Shown piece after piece: positions 18,038 through 29,535 of a DNA stretch of 64,000 nt. The notes under the pieces are model-generated. The model was given only the letters and a program-made list of their open reading frames with translations, ran no database searches and was not told the origin of the DNA. A program made the translations under genes and the position numbers. This DNA is from Thermocoleostomius sinensis A174 (GTDB lineage Bacteria; Cyanobacteriota; Cyanobacteriia; Elainellales; Elainellaceae). The DNA is taken from positions 4,131,026 to 4,195,025 of the forward strand of contig NZ_CP113797.1 in the NCBI RefSeq assembly GCF_026802175.1, in the 5' to 3' direction. The first letter of the stretch is position 1; every line of letters begins with the position of its first letter.

Positions 18038-18082
18038 GAATCCTCTACGCTCCCACCTGCATCAAGGTTTGCTTCACATGTT

Positions 18083-18691
18083 CTAACTAGTTTTGCTCTC
18101 ACGAGCGGGTACTGAATGACCTAGAGCATGGTTGTTTAATCCAGTCATATTACTGGCCGAACCGTTTCTTGTGGCTAATTCCGATGCATTCAATTCAGCC
18201 AGCTCTTTCAAACGCTTCATCGATACAATATGTTCTGGATCAATGCCTTCAAAGGTTGGTGGCAACCACACTCGAATCACTAGCAATACTCCCAACACTA
18301 GCAGAAAAGCGCAAGCTGAGAGAATCTGATTCGCGGGTGCTTCCAGCACGCCTCGCACAATGACTTCCCGCAAAATAGAAACGATCGATACCTCAACCGC
18401 TACACCAATGGAAATACGCTGCTCTTGCAAATAAATGATCAGTAGCCGAAACAGTTCCACCAAAATCAGCAGAAACAGAATATCAGCCGTTACCGCCGGA
18501 AAATCTAATGGGGGCAACAGCGAGAGAAACATTTCTCGCATCTGGATCACCATGAAGCTAAACAGCCCAATGCACAGCGAGATGATGATTAAATCTTGAA
18601 CCGTTTCAAGGGCACGAACGATGCGATCGCGTTGAATCCAATCCGATCGCTCTAGGGAAGAGGGCTTCATCAGTTTCTGCATATTCTGCAT
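18083..18691 (-). CDS. PsiE-like membrane protein
   Basis: A 202-residue protein with four hydrophobic segments: DLIIISLCIGLFSFMVIQM, TADILFLLILVELFRLLIIYL, a reentrant IGVAVEVSIVSILREVIV and ILSACAFLLVLGVLLVIRVWL. The charged loop LQEQRIS is also present. These features match the phosphate-starvation-inducible PsiE family of unknown biochemical function. It lies 45 bp upstream of flv1 and is probably cotranscribed with it. Confidence 0.75.
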   Translation of the reverse strand: MQNMQKLMKPSSLERSDWIQRDRIVRALETVQDLIIISLCIGLFSFMVIQMREMFLSLLPPLDFPAVTADILFLLILVELFRLLIIYLQEQRISIGVAVEVSIVSILREVIVRGVLEAPANQILSACAFLLVLGVLLVIRVWLPPTFEGIDPEHIVSMKRLKELAELNASELATRNGSASNMTGLNNHALGHSVPARESKTS

Positions 18692-19032
18692 GGGGCGCTC
18701 CTTGAACTTAACTGCAACAATTCTTAGCTTAATTCAGCAAGGCTTATAAATAGCGCTTCTATTTATCAATAAATCTAATGGAATCAATTGAGCTTCAAGA
18801 GTGTGGCGATAGCTGAACCAGCACAGGAAAGGAGAGGATACGCCACAGTTTCTCCACTCGATCGGGCAGAGTCCGCATCACAAGCCATCCTCATATCATG
18901 TTGTCCGTGTGTTGCTCGTGTGTTGTTCGTCATGCCATAGGATTTAGTACCCAAGTGGGTCATCTCAATTCCAGAGAAACTAGTTAGGGTGGAAGTAGGT
19001 TCGAGCCATCCACCCCCACAGGATTTTTAGGT
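18692..19032. other. Divergent promoter region
   Basis: About 340 bp between the PsiE-like gene and the secreted hypothetical gene. It contains a short direct repeat of 'GTGTGTTG' near 18907-18925. No ORF or RNA gene is visible. Confidence 0.4.
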
Positions 19033-19434
19033 ATGACAAACAACCCGCTACATCCATCACCGTTGATTGATTGCAGGTTAACGCATCTACGATGGTGTAA
19101 TTGTTCAACTCAGCGTCTCTCACAAGGAACCGTTGTAGTCCTTGCATCGATCGCAGCTACCTCTCTATGGGGGTTCAACACCGCAGCACAAGCTCAGGCG
19201 GCCTTTGGTAATTTCGGCATCACCACACCTTCCGAACGCTTTCGCCAAGAAGGACAGCAGCGGATTGAACAAGAGATTGACCGACTCTACGCTCCTCTGA
19301 CAGAGACCCTGCTGACGATCGACGATCGGGTGAATATTCAAGAGGACCTATTGCAACTTGAAGATCTGCGTTGGCATCTGCTAGACATACCACAGCCAGA
19401 TGGGCCAGACGATCGAGATCAAGTTAAAGGGTAA
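19033..19434 (+). CDS. Hypothetical secreted protein (133 aa)
   Basis: Not recognised. The N-terminal half contains a hydrophobic stretch (VVVLASIAATSLWGFNTAAQAQA, residues ~34-55) with an Ala-x-Ala-type end, consistent with a signal peptide preceded by an unusually long N-region; the true start may be further in. The mature part is acidic and helical (ERFRQEGQQRIEQEIDRLY...). It sits between flv1 and flv3 but on the opposite strand, so functional linkage is not implied. Confidence 0.55.
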   Translation: MTNNPLHPSPLIDCRLTHLRWCNCSTQRLSQGTVVVLASIAATSLWGFNTAAQAQAAFGNFGITTPSERFRQEGQQRIEQEIDRLYAPLTETLLTIDDRVNIQEDLLQLEDLRWHLLDIPQPDGPDDRDQVKG

Positions 19435-19532
19435 TGGGCAATAGGTAATCGGGGCTGGGAATTGGTTGGGAATGATTGATTTCCTATTAATGTGGTCTGC
19501 GACTTTATTTAAAGTGCTACGTAGACTCTACA

Positions 19533-19640
19533 TTGCCCTCAGCCCCGACCCTGTTCCCACCCGTGAGAGCAGGAAGCCAGAAAGGGGGCGGACTCTTTGC
19601 CCTTCTGGCTTTGGGAGAGGAAGGCTGGGGAGGTGAGGGC
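19533..19640 (+). repeat. Dispersed repeat family B, divergent copy 2
   Basis: 'CCCCGACCCTGTTCCCACC', 'GTGAGAGCAGG' and 'AGAAAGGGGGCGGACT' followed by '...GGGAGAGGAAGGCTGGGGAGGTGAGGGC'. The first part closely matches the nagB-nagA spacer at 4368-4432. It lies between the secreted hypothetical gene and the flv3 end. Confidence 0.6.
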
Positions 19641-19684
19641 AAAATAGTCACACATGGCGCTATCACCCGTTCCCCCACTTAGCT

Positions 19685-21409
19685 TTAATAGTGATTCCCC
19701 ACTTTGCGATGGTGCACAGCCGTGAGTCCATCCAGTTTCGAGACGCGCCCCAGGTCCACTTGGCTGTAGACAATCCAGTGATCGCTGCATTCCATCCGAC
19801 TGACTACTTCACATTCCAGATACGCCAGAGCATCGCCCAAAATTGGAGACCCGTTGGTGGCAGGATAGGTTTTCACACCAGCGAATCGATCGGCTCCAGG
19901 TGGGAACCGCTTTAGGAAGTGCCGCATTAAGCTTTGATAATTGCCTTCTTCTAGCACGTTCAGCACAAACCGATCGCCCACATGCATTAAGGATTCAATT
20001 GCGCGATCCTTGGCGACGGCGATTGTAATCCCGGGGGGCTTCATGCTTGCTTGGGCAACCCATGAGGCCAACATAGCACTGGATACATCCCCCTTTCTAG
20101 CGGTAATGATGTACAGCCCGCCGCTGAGCCGACCAAGAGCCTTATCCAGGTCGTTATCCATGGCCTTCATTTGTTTCACGGCTCGATCGCGAGTCAGCCA
20201 CTGGCCCATATCAGTTCCGGCTTCTTCGCACAGTTGCAGGGTTGATTCTGTCAAGAGTTCTTTAATCAGAATGGGTGGAAAGGCTTCGCGCACGCCCAAC
20301 TCCTGAAACTGGTTGCGCAACGGATGCACCGACTCATCATCGCCGCCGCCCACTTCAAACAGACCAAAGGTTTGCTTGGGGTTTACGGCTGCCAAGATGG
20401 TGCTTAACGCGGCCCGAGCCGTCGTTGCAAATTCACCCGACTGGGGTGGCATTCCAATCACAATGCCGCTTGCTACACCCACCATGGCCATGATTTCGTA
20501 GGGATCGGCTAGTTTCAGATCCAACAATTCGGTGGCAACGCCTGTTTTGGCAATCCCTTGAGCAATCGCGTGCACTAACTCATTGCTGTGACCATAGTCA
20601 GAAACATAGAACAACACAGCCGTAGTTTCTGCTTTGGCCTGGGCTTGGCTCCAGTTGCGATAGCGCTCGACCAATTCTGGAATGTTGTAACGCAGCAGTG
20701 GCCCGTGTCCGGTGGCGATCGTCTCGATTGGCGGCAAGTCAGCCATGCGCTTGAGGGCTGCTAGCACCGAGCGGGCATTGGGGCCCATAAGACAGTCGTA
20801 ATATAACTTATAGTCAGCGTCGATCAGTTCTAGATCTTCGTCGTAGGGGCGATCGTCACAGTAGTGCATCCCGAACACATCACAGGTAAAGAGAATGCCC
20901 GTTTTGTGATCAAAGGTAAGGATGGTGTCGGGCCAGTGCAAGTTAGGAGCCGAGACAAACTCTAACTCGTGCCCATTGCCTAAGTCCAGCCGATCGCCAC
21001 TCTTCACCAACTGGCGCTGAAATGGCACATGCACAAAGCCTTCCAAAAACTGAATTGCCACCTTAGAGCCAACCACTATCATCTGAGGAGCCAGCATCAA
21101 CATGTCCTGAATCAGACCGCTGTGATCGGGTTCAGTGTGGCTGACAATCAAATAATCAATTTGAGTCGGGTCAATCAGTCCTTGCACGGCATCGAGATAA
21201 AGCTGCCGAAACTTTTCGTGAGAAGTATCCACTAGCGCAATTTTTTCGCCGCGGATGAGGAAAGAATTGTAGGTTGTTCCATTTTGTAACTCAAATTCAA
21301 TGTCAAACCGATCGCGATCCCAATCTAGCGATCGAATCGTGGTAGTATCCTCAGCAATCTCTAACGTCTGTAATGTCAAGCGGCTCTGGGGGCGAACGGC
21401 TGCAACCAT
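19685..21409 (-). CDS. flv3: Class C flavodiiron protein Flv3
   Basis: A 574-residue partner of Flv1 with the same three domains. The diiron site is canonical: H91-x-E93-x-D95-H96 (SHTEPDHSG), the histidine in NLHWPD, the aspartate in FTCDVFGMH and the histidine in TGHGPLLRY. The flavodoxin domain starts at AVLFYVSDYGHSNEL. The C-terminal reductase domain has SGGLYIITARKGD and the terminal HHRKVGNHY. High similarity of the N-terminus (TTIRSLDWDRDRFDIEFELQ) to known Flv3 proteins supports Flv3 over Flv4. It is transcribed alone, 170 bp divergent from the glutathione-dependent reductase gene. Confidence 0.93.
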   Translation of the reverse strand: MVAAVRPQSRLTLQTLEIAEDTTTIRSLDWDRDRFDIEFELQNGTTYNSFLIRGEKIALVDTSHEKFRQLYLDAVQGLIDPTQIDYLIVSHTEPDHSGLIQDMLMLAPQMIVVGSKVAIQFLEGFVHVPFQRQLVKSGDRLDLGNGHELEFVSAPNLHWPDTILTFDHKTGILFTCDVFGMHYCDDRPYDEDLELIDADYKLYYDCLMGPNARSVLAALKRMADLPPIETIATGHGPLLRYNIPELVERYRNWSQAQAKAETTAVLFYVSDYGHSNELVHAIAQGIAKTGVATELLDLKLADPYEIMAMVGVASGIVIGMPPQSGEFATTARAALSTILAAVNPKQTFGLFEVGGGDDESVHPLRNQFQELGVREAFPPILIKELLTESTLQLCEEAGTDMGQWLTRDRAVKQMKAMDNDLDKALGRLSGGLYIITARKGDVSSAMLASWVAQASMKPPGITIAVAKDRAIESLMHVGDRFVLNVLEEGNYQSLMRHFLKRFPPGADRFAGVKTYPATNGSPILGDALAYLECEVVSRMECSDHWIVYSQVDLGRVSKLDGLTAVHHRKVGNHY

Positions 21410-21580
21410 AGCAAACCCTCCTAAAAATGACTTATATCTGCATTTATCCTTACGCTTCTACTATTGTGGCGTAGATGAGGGCATTGTAAAGTTCTAATAA
21501 GAAAAGCTGGCTATTAACCAAACTTATATTAGTAGGATGAATTTGGTCGGCGGCAGCAGCAGGAACGCTACAATAGTGCT

Positions 21581-22621
21581 ATGTCACCTTCTTCTACAAA
21601 AGGACTCAAACCCGGACGGGCCCTTCCTCCTGGCTTGGTTGTTCGCACAGGAAAACTCGTATGGACAACGCTGTGGCATTTGATGATGTCGCGCCTTGCT
21701 CCACGGGATGCGTCTGGAGCGTATGTTCGCCCTGCTAGCCAATTTCGCCACACGGTTAGCTCAGAGCCAGACAATCCCTATCAACCTGCGATCGATCGCT
21801 ATCGGTTAATCATTGGCTACGGTTGCCCCTGGGCCCACCGCACTCTAGTGACCCGGGCTTTGAAAGGTCTAGAAGAGACTATTCCCCTGTGGATTGCTTC
21901 TCCGTCTCCCAATGAAGGGATTTGGGTATTTGATACTAATCAGGATGCCGCAGGGTGTCGCAGCTTGCCAGAGTTGTATCAGCTGGCTCAACCCGGTTAC
22001 AGAGGTCGCTCTACGGTTCCTGTACTTTGGGATACCCAAACCAATACGATCGTCAATAATGAGAGTGCTGAGATTATCGTTATTTTGAACGCTGCGTTTA
22101 ACCGTTTTGCCAATCACCCGGATCGCGATCTATACCCACCTGACTTACAAGCAACGATTGATCAGTGGAATGAGAGGATTTATCACAGCGTGAATAATGG
22201 TGTATATCGCTGTGGCTTTGCTCAAACACAGGCAGCCTACGAACAAGCATGCCAGGAATTGTTCAGCACTCTAGATGATATTGATACAATCTTGGCAACA
22301 CAACGTTACCTTTGTGGCGATCGCATTACACTAGTAGATGTGCGGTTATTTACTACCCTATTTCGATTTGATGTAGTCTACCATGGTCTTTTTAAGTGCA
22401 ACCGTCGGCGCATTCAAGATTACCCAAACTTAGGTCCTTATTTGCGTGATCTCTATCAATTTCCTGGAATTGCTGAAACTGGCAACCTGGAAGCCGTTAA
22501 GCGAGATTACTATGGCAATTTGTTTCCACTGAATCCGGGTGGAGTCATCCCGCTTGGCCCCGATCCGGCGGAACTTTTAAAACCCCACGATCGTCATCAA
22601 CTAAGTACCGCCCTTTCATAG
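21581..22621 (+). CDS. Glutathionyl-hydroquinone reductase (Xi-class GST, Ecm4/YqjG type)
   Basis: A 346-residue GST-fold enzyme that reduces glutathionyl-hydroquinones, implicated in quinone or aromatic detoxification. The N-terminal thioredoxin domain carries the catalytic motif YGCPWAHR (about residues 83-90). The C-terminal helical domain carries the family pattern CGDRITLVDVRLFTTLFRFDVVYHGLFKCN. It ends with HPDRDLYPP/GNLFPLNPGG motifs typical of the family. It is divergent from flv3 with a shared upstream region. Confidence 0.9.
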   Translation: MSPSSTKGLKPGRALPPGLVVRTGKLVWTTLWHLMMSRLAPRDASGAYVRPASQFRHTVSSEPDNPYQPAIDRYRLIIGYGCPWAHRTLVTRALKGLEETIPLWIASPSPNEGIWVFDTNQDAAGCRSLPELYQLAQPGYRGRSTVPVLWDTQTNTIVNNESAEIIVILNAAFNRFANHPDRDLYPPDLQATIDQWNERIYHSVNNGVYRCGFAQTQAAYEQACQELFSTLDDIDTILATQRYLCGDRITLVDVRLFTTLFRFDVVYHGLFKCNRRRIQDYPNLGPYLRDLYQFPGIAETGNLEAVKRDYYGNLFPLNPGGVIPLGPDPAELLKPHDRHQLSTALS

Positions 22622-22900
22622 AATCAGGTTCAAACGCAAGTACGGAATCAGGATCACAGTCGCCTGCTCTACCAATTCGATAGAACAATAGTAGGGTAAG
22701 CAATGATCAGTTTCTATTGGCTGGTTCTATTAGCTAGATTTACCAACAGCATGAACGTGGTCAGACTTGTTAAGAATCTTGTCATGTGTCTGACTTAAAA
22801 ATCAAAAATCTCCTGAAAAGTTCCCTGTCGTGTTGTAGATACTCTAATCTGCAAACTCGCTACGTGTGTAAGACAATCACTTGATTCAGGGAGAGTTCCA

Positions 22901-23182
22901 ATGAATAAATCTGATGTTAATTTGATTCAGAAATTCCGTCGCGATCTGTTCCGTTTCAATGATCCAACTGTGACGTGGGGAGAAGACGAACGCTATCAGC
23001 AGTATCTAGCTTGGGCGCGTGCCACTATTACCTTTGCAGTTCTGCTTGTGCTCGGCGGAATACTAGCTTGGAGCTATGTGCAATTGCGCCAAGATCCATA
23101 CCAACAATTTCTACAACGATGCCACCAGCAGGGTAATGATGACACAACGTGTAGTTCTCACTGGGAGCGCATTCGATCGTAG
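22901..23182 (+). CDS. Hypothetical single-pass membrane protein (93 aa)
   Basis: Not recognised. One membrane helix (about residues 45-65, ARATITFAVLLVLGGILAW) lies between a basic N-terminal half and a short tail with two cysteines (RCHQQGNDDTTCSSHW), which may form a disulfide outside the membrane. The ATG follows a GGGAG SD at good spacing, which supports a real gene. Transcribed alone. Confidence 0.6.
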   Translation: MNKSDVNLIQKFRRDLFRFNDPTVTWGEDERYQQYLAWARATITFAVLLVLGGILAWSYVQLRQDPYQQFLQRCHQQGNDDTTCSSHWERIRS

Positions 23183-24894
<1,712 letters not shown>

Positions 24895-24989
24895 GGGTGA
24901 AAGAATAGGGGATATAAGGATGAAAGCAGACCAAAGAGTGAAATGTACCCCCGTTCCGACTTCCGACTCCCCTTCCTTCTTTCCCAATC
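24895..24989 (+). repeat. Purine-to-pyrimidine tract, eno-truB spacer
   Basis: A purine-rich run ('AAGGGTGAAAGAATAGGGG', 'AAGGATGAAAG') is followed by a pyrimidine-rich run ('GTTCCGACTTCCGACTCCCC', 'TTCCTTCTTTCCC'). Together they can form a long imperfect hairpin. This is the same arrangement as in the nagB-nagA spacer, the mutS insertion and 30560-30690. Confidence 0.5.
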
Positions 24990-25934
24990 ATGCAAGGCTT
25001 CATTAACCTCAACAAACCGTTTGGACTCACATCTCATGATTGCGTGGCTCGGTTGCGCAAACTACTGCGGCTACGCAAAGTTGGACACGGCGGCACATTA
25101 GATCCGTCCGCAACGGGGGTTTTGCCGATCGCAGTAGGTAAGGCAACGCGCTTATTGCAATATTTGCCGACGGACAAGGCCTACAAGGCAACGATCCAGT
25201 TTGGGGTGCAAACGGCAACCGATGATTTGGAAGGAGACGTGTTGGCGACGCATCCCGCCGATAATCTGACACTAGAGCAGGTACAGCCTCATCTGGCTCG
25301 GTTTCAAGGCACGATCGAGCAAATTCCCCCCAGCTATAGCGCCATTCAGGTGGGAGGAAAGCGGCTGTACGATTTGGCACGGGCGGGTGAAGCGGTGGAA
25401 GCCCCCATGCGCACAGTGCAGGTTTACCAGATTGAGATTTTGGATTGGCGATCGGGTCAATTTCCAGAATTGGATGTGTGGATTGCCTGTGGCAGCGGCA
25501 CCTACATTCGATCGATTGCGCGAGACTTGGGGGCAGCGATCGGCACAGGTGGCACGTTGGCAGCGTTACTGCGGACTCAAAGCAGCGGCTTTGAGTTATC
25601 CCAAAGTCTCACACTGGAAGCGTTGACCGAGCAGATTGAGACCAAGACATTTCAACCGATTCCACCCACTATGGCCCTTCAGCATTTACCGTCGATTGTC
25701 CTGTCGGATAGCTTAGCTCAGCGGTGGCGGCAAGGGCAGCGCATTTACTGGCAAGAGGTGACATCATTACAGCTAAAACCAGCTTCCCCTACTACTTGGC
25801 TAAGCCTCGGAGAAACCGATCGACTGTATCGAATCCAAGAGGCAGGCGATCAGTTTTTAGGGATTGCAACCTACGGCATTCGGCACGAGGAAGAGCGGCT
25901 ATTGCCCAAATTAGTTTGGGAAACTGGCACTTAG
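24990..25934 (+). CDS. truB: tRNA pseudouridine(55) synthase
   Basis: Makes pseudouridine 55 in the T-loop of tRNAs. The 314-residue protein has NLNKPFGLTSHDCVARLR, the catalytic aspartate motif GHGGTLDPSATGVLPIAVGKATR, YKATIQFGVQTATDDLEGD, PPSYSAIQVGGKRLYDLAR and CGSGTYIRSIARDLG, then a C-terminal PUA-like extension. It lies 95 bp after eno on the same strand. Confidence 0.96.
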   Translation: MQGFINLNKPFGLTSHDCVARLRKLLRLRKVGHGGTLDPSATGVLPIAVGKATRLLQYLPTDKAYKATIQFGVQTATDDLEGDVLATHPADNLTLEQVQPHLARFQGTIEQIPPSYSAIQVGGKRLYDLARAGEAVEAPMRTVQVYQIEILDWRSGQFPELDVWIACGSGTYIRSIARDLGAAIGTGGTLAALLRTQSSGFELSQSLTLEALTEQIETKTFQPIPPTMALQHLPSIVLSDSLAQRWRQGQRIYWQEVTSLQLKPASPTTWLSLGETDRLYRIQEAGDQFLGIATYGIRHEEERLLPKLVWETGT

Positions 25935-25984
25935 CGGTGACAATCCATAATCATTGGGGACAAAGATGGCATTGTCAAAGTTAA

Positions 25985-26065
25985 GCAGGAGAATAGGGAA
26001 TAGGGGTTGGCGATCGTTCAACCATATCCATTACCCTTTGCCCTCTACCCCTTACCTCTAGTCGA
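25985..26065 (+). repeat. Purine/pyrimidine repeat upstream of mutS
   Basis: 'AGGAGAATAGGGAATAGGGG' followed by 'CATTACCCTTTGCCCTCTACCCCTTACC', another copy of the purine-then-pyrimidine arrangement. Confidence 0.45.
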
Positions 26066-26154
26066 TAACCTCCGCTTTCTTGCCAACCCTTTCATAGTAC
26101 AACCCCTGGTACAAGCGCTAGAATCCAAAGGTCAGGGTTTCTTCACTCATACCA

Positions 26155-29007
26155 ATGACGGATTACACCTCCTCTCCAGATTCTCCATCTAATTTACTAG
26201 GCGATTTGCCGGAACGTCTGGTTAAGCATACGGTGCGCTATGCTGACCATCGATCGGTCGATCGCCATGAGTTAACGCCGATGATGCGGCACTATGTGGA
26301 GATGAAAGATCAATATCCCCATGCGCTGCTGTTGTATCGGGTGGGCGATTTTTTTGAGACGTTCTTTCAAGATGCGATCACCGTAGCGCGAGAGTTGGAG
26401 CTTGTTTTAACTAGCAAAGATGCGGGGCAGAAGATTGGGCGCGTTCCCTTGTCTGGCATTCCCCACCATGCCCTCGATCGCTACTGTGCGCTGCTAGTGG
26501 AAAAGGGCTATGCGGTGGCCGTGTGCGATCAAACGGAAGATGCAGCGGATGTGCAGGGTCGATTGGTGCAGCGGGAAGTGACTCGCGTAATTACGCCCGG
26601 AACGGTGCTGGAAGAAGGTATGTTGAATGCCCGTCGCAATAATTACTTGGCGGCGGTGGTGATTGCGGGAACGCACTGGGGATTGGCGATCGCTGATATC
26701 TCAACGGGGGAATTTCTGACGACGCAATCGAGTGAACTGGAACAATTGTCACAAGAACTGATGCGGCTGCAACCGTCAGAGGTGTTGGTTCCCACAAATG
26801 CACCTGATTTGGGTGGACTGCTGCGACCGGGTGATAAGGAGGCTCGATCACGGGTAGCGGCGGACCTGCCCGACTGTCTGCCAATTCAGTTTTGCTACAC
26901 GATGCGCTCACAAGCGCCATTTGCCCTAGCGGAAGCCAAGCAGCGACTCCTAGAAAAATTTCGGGTGCGATCGTTGGAAGGCATGGGCTGTGAACATTTG
27001 CCGTTGGCCGTGCGGGCAGCAGGCGGGTTGTTGGAATATTTGGAGAATACCTTAAAGAGTGAAAGGCGAAAGACGGAAGGTGAAAAGCAGAATCGAGACA
27101 GCCATTCCTCCCTGCTGTTGCAACCGCTGTGTACCTACACGCTGACCGAATATTTGGTGATTGATCATCAGACACGGCGCAATTTGGAGATTACGCAAAC
27201 CGTCCGGGATGGCACGTTTCACGGATCGCTGCTGTGGGCGCTCGATCGCACCGTAACGGCAATGGGGGGGCGAATGCTGCGGCGTTGGCTGCTGCAACCG
27301 CTACTGGATATTGCGGCGATTCAAGCCAGACAGGACACGATCCAAGAACTGATCGAGAATGGGTCGCTTAGGCAGAATTTTCAGCAGCTATTGAAACGAA
27401 TTTACGATCTGGAACGGCTAACTGGGCGGGCCGGATCTGGGACAGCTAATGCGCGAGATTTAGTAGCATTAGGTGATTCCTTGTGCAAATTGCCAGAGGT
27501 AGCAGCCTTAGCAGCGGCAGGCCGATCGCCCTATCTGCGAGCACTGCAATCCGTTCCGCCCGAACTAGAGCAATTGGGACGACATTTACAAGCACATTTG
27601 GTCGAACAACCGCCGCTGTATTTAACCGAAGGGAACTTGATTCGATCGGGCGTGAATACACAACTGGATGAATTACGGCGGCAAGTGGAAGCCGATCAGC
27701 AGTGGATTGCCCAACTAGAAGCGAGTGAACGTCAGCGCACGGGCATTCCCAATTTGAAAGTCGGCTATAACAAAACCTTTGGATATTACATCAGCATTTC
27801 TCGCGCCAAAGCTAAAGGCGATCAGGTTCCAGAGGGCTATATTCGCAAACAAACATTAACCAACGAAGAACGCTACATTACCACTGAATTGAAAGAAAAA
27901 GAAACCGCTCTGCAACATGCTCAAGATGTATTAAATAAACTAGAGTATGACATTTTTATTGAATTGCGATCCAACGTCGCTGAGTACGCCGAAATAATTC
28001 GTCCGATCGCCCAAGCGGTTGCGTCGATCGATGTGCTTTGTGCCTTATCGGAAGTTGCCGTGTACCAAGGCTATTGTCGTCCTGAAATCGTCCCCACTCG
28101 CGAAATTCACATCACTGATGGCCGCCATCCGGTCGTCGAACAATCGTTGCCTGCCGGATTCTTTGTGCCCAATTCAGCAATGTTGGGGAATCGGGAATCG
28201 GGAATCGGGAATCGGGAATCGGGAAAATGCAAGTCGAACAATAGCACCGAGGATCCTTCCCACTCCCTACTCCCCACTTCCCATTCTCCCGATCTGATCA
28301 TCCTCACCGGCCCCAACGCCAGTGGCAAAAGCTGTTATCTGCGGCAGGTAGGCTTGATTCAACTGATGGCGCAAATGGGCAGCTTTGTTCCAGCCAAATC
28401 AGCAACCTTGGGCGTGTGCGATCGGATTTTTACTCGTGTCGGCGCAGTAGATGATCTGGCCACTGGACAATCCACATTTATGGTGGAGATGAACGAAACG
28501 GCGAATATTCTTAATCATGCTACGCCAAAATCATTGGTACTATTGGACGAAATTGGACGAGGAACGGCTACGTTCGATGGTTTGTCGATCGCGTGGGCGG
28601 TGGCAGAATACTTGGCGATCGAGATTCGGTCCCGCACAATTTTTGCGACGCATTACCATGAACTGAATGAACTCGCGTCTATCTTAGCTAATGTAGCGAA
28701 TTATCAGGTCACGGTAAAAGAACTACCCGATCAAATCATTTTTCTGCACCAGGTGCAACCCGGAGGAGCCGATCGATCCTATGGAATTGAAGCCGGAAGA
28801 CTGGCCGGACTACCTGCTTCGGTGATTCAACGCGCCAAACAAGTAATGACTCAAATCGAGAAGCATTCACATATTGCAGTCGGATTACGACAAGGCAATA
28901 AGAAAAATCATAAAAATTCTCAAGAAAAGAAAGCAAATGAAAAGGGTGAAAACTATCAGATAAACATTGAGTCGGACGATTTAGAACAACTTGATATCTT
29001 CAGCTAG
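26155..29007 (+). CDS. mutS: DNA mismatch repair protein MutS with repeat-derived insertions
   Basis: Recognises mismatches and recruits MutL. Order: N-terminal mismatch-binding domain with the Phe-x-Glu motif (VGDFFETFF, ~residues 64-72), connector, core/lever/clamp domains, then the ATPase with Walker A GPNASGKS (~717-724), [12 protein letters not shown]-like motif ([16 protein letters not shown]), Walker [17 protein letters not shown] and the FATHYHEL histidine. At 950 residues it is longer than usual. Two insertions explain this. One (~residues 301-320) is charged ([15 protein letters not shown]). The other (~678-708) is encoded by five tandem GGGAATC heptamers plus a pyrimidine-rich tail, and lies just before Walker A. 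Both resemble the intergenic repeats of this genome. The frame is intact. Confidence 0.95.
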   Translation: MTDYTSSPDSPSNLLGDLPERLVKHTVRYADHRSVDRHELTPMMRHYVEMKDQYPHALLLYRVGDFFETFFQDAITVARELELVLTSKDAGQKIGRVPLSGIPHHALDRYCALLVEKGYAVAVCDQTEDAADVQGRLVQREVTRVITPGTVLEEGMLNARRNNYLAAVVIAGTHWGLAIADISTGEFLTTQSSELEQLSQELMRLQPSEVLVPTNAPDLGGLLRPGDKEARSRVAADLPDCLPIQFCYTMRSQAPFALAEAKQRLLEKFRVRSLEGMGCEHLPLAVRAAGGLLEYLENTLKSERRKTEGEKQNRDSHSSLLLQPLCTYTLTEYLVIDHQTRRNLEITQTVRDGTFHGSLLWALDRTVTAMGGRMLRRWLLQPLLDIAAIQARQDTIQELIENGSLRQNFQQLLKRIYDLERLTGRAGSGTANARDLVALGDSLCKLPEVAALAAAGRSPYLRALQSVPPELEQLGRHLQAHLVEQPPLYLTEGNLIRSGVNTQLDELRRQVEADQQWIAQLEASERQRTGIPNLKVGYNKTFGYYISISRAKAKGDQVPEGYIRKQTLTNEERYITTELKEKETALQHAQDVLNKLEYDIFIELRSNVAEYAEIIRPIAQAVASIDVLCALSEVAVYQGYCRPEIVPTREIHITDGRHPVVEQSLPAGFFVPNSAMLGNRESGIGNRESGKCKSNNSTEDPSHSLLPTSHSPDLIILTGPNASGKSCYLRQVGLIQLMAQMGSFVPAKSATLGVCDRIFTRVGAVDDLATGQSTFMVEMNETANILNHATPKSLVLLDEIGRGTATFDGLSIAWAVAEYLAIEIRSRTIFATHYHELNELASILANVANYQVTVKELPDQIIFLHQVQPGGADRSYGIEAGRLAGLPASVIQRAKQVMTQIEKHSHIAVGLRQGNKKNHKNSQEKKANEKGENYQINIESDDLEQLDIFS
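28186..28290 (+). repeat. Heptanucleotide tandem repeat and pyrimidine tail within mutS
   Basis: Five perfect GGGAATC units at 28186-28220 followed by GGGAAAA, a ~35-bp variable segment and a pyrimidine-rich run (CTTCCCACTCCCTACTCCCC). Because 7 is not a multiple of 3, gain or loss of one unit shifts the mutS frame upstream of its ATPase domain. Confidence 0.85.
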
Positions 29008-29535
29008 GTGAATCTGTCTGAGAAGTTGCGTCTGGTTCAACCAAACATCTTCGTACAACAATTCGAGCGAGCAAGAGAACTCAATAGTTTCCAGGGCGAT
29101 CGTTTCTCCAACTATATGTGGAACATATGGAACATAAAGTCATATCTTTCCTTCTCCCCAGCAATAGCATTCCATGCTCATTTGTTTGGAATTGATTAAG
29201 ACATATAAACTGGGAATTTGCAATCATTGCCAGCCTTTCTGAGGTGTTAGCTGTCCGGTTGTGAGAAACTTGACATGTAAAGAGTAATTGAAAATAGGCG
29301 GGCAGTCATAAATAACGGAGCGGAGTGAAGTTTGAGAAGATGTGTCAATCCATTCAAGCGTGTTTCTGTTGATACATCGGTCAAATTTATGATCCTATGA
29401 CCAGTTTTCACGCTGTCGAATTCCTGATGTGGGGAATTGGCAATTGTCGCCTCACCTTGTACCTTTAATCTGACTTAATCTTCTACTCACCGATCAAAAT
29501 CTTGATCTTGATCAAGCTTTGATTGACCTGCCAGC
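29008..29535. other. Spacer between mutS and cbiB
   Basis: About 530 bp with no credible gene. A 63-codon frame opening with GTG directly after the mutS stop has no SD and no recognisable features. I looked for a cobalamin riboswitch ahead of cbiB and found no B12-box-like sequence. Confidence 0.45.

Noticed and set aside
28186-28220. CRISPR-like array in mutS
   Set aside because: The units are contiguous 7-mers without spacers; it is a simple tandem repeat. No CRISPR array was seen anywhere in the window.
29008-29199. 63-codon ORF directly after mutS
   Set aside because: GTG start with no SD in untranslated AT-rich sequence; no family resemblance.
29200-29535. Cobalamin riboswitch upstream of cbiB
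   Set aside because: No B12-box-like sequence or characteristic pairing could be seen.
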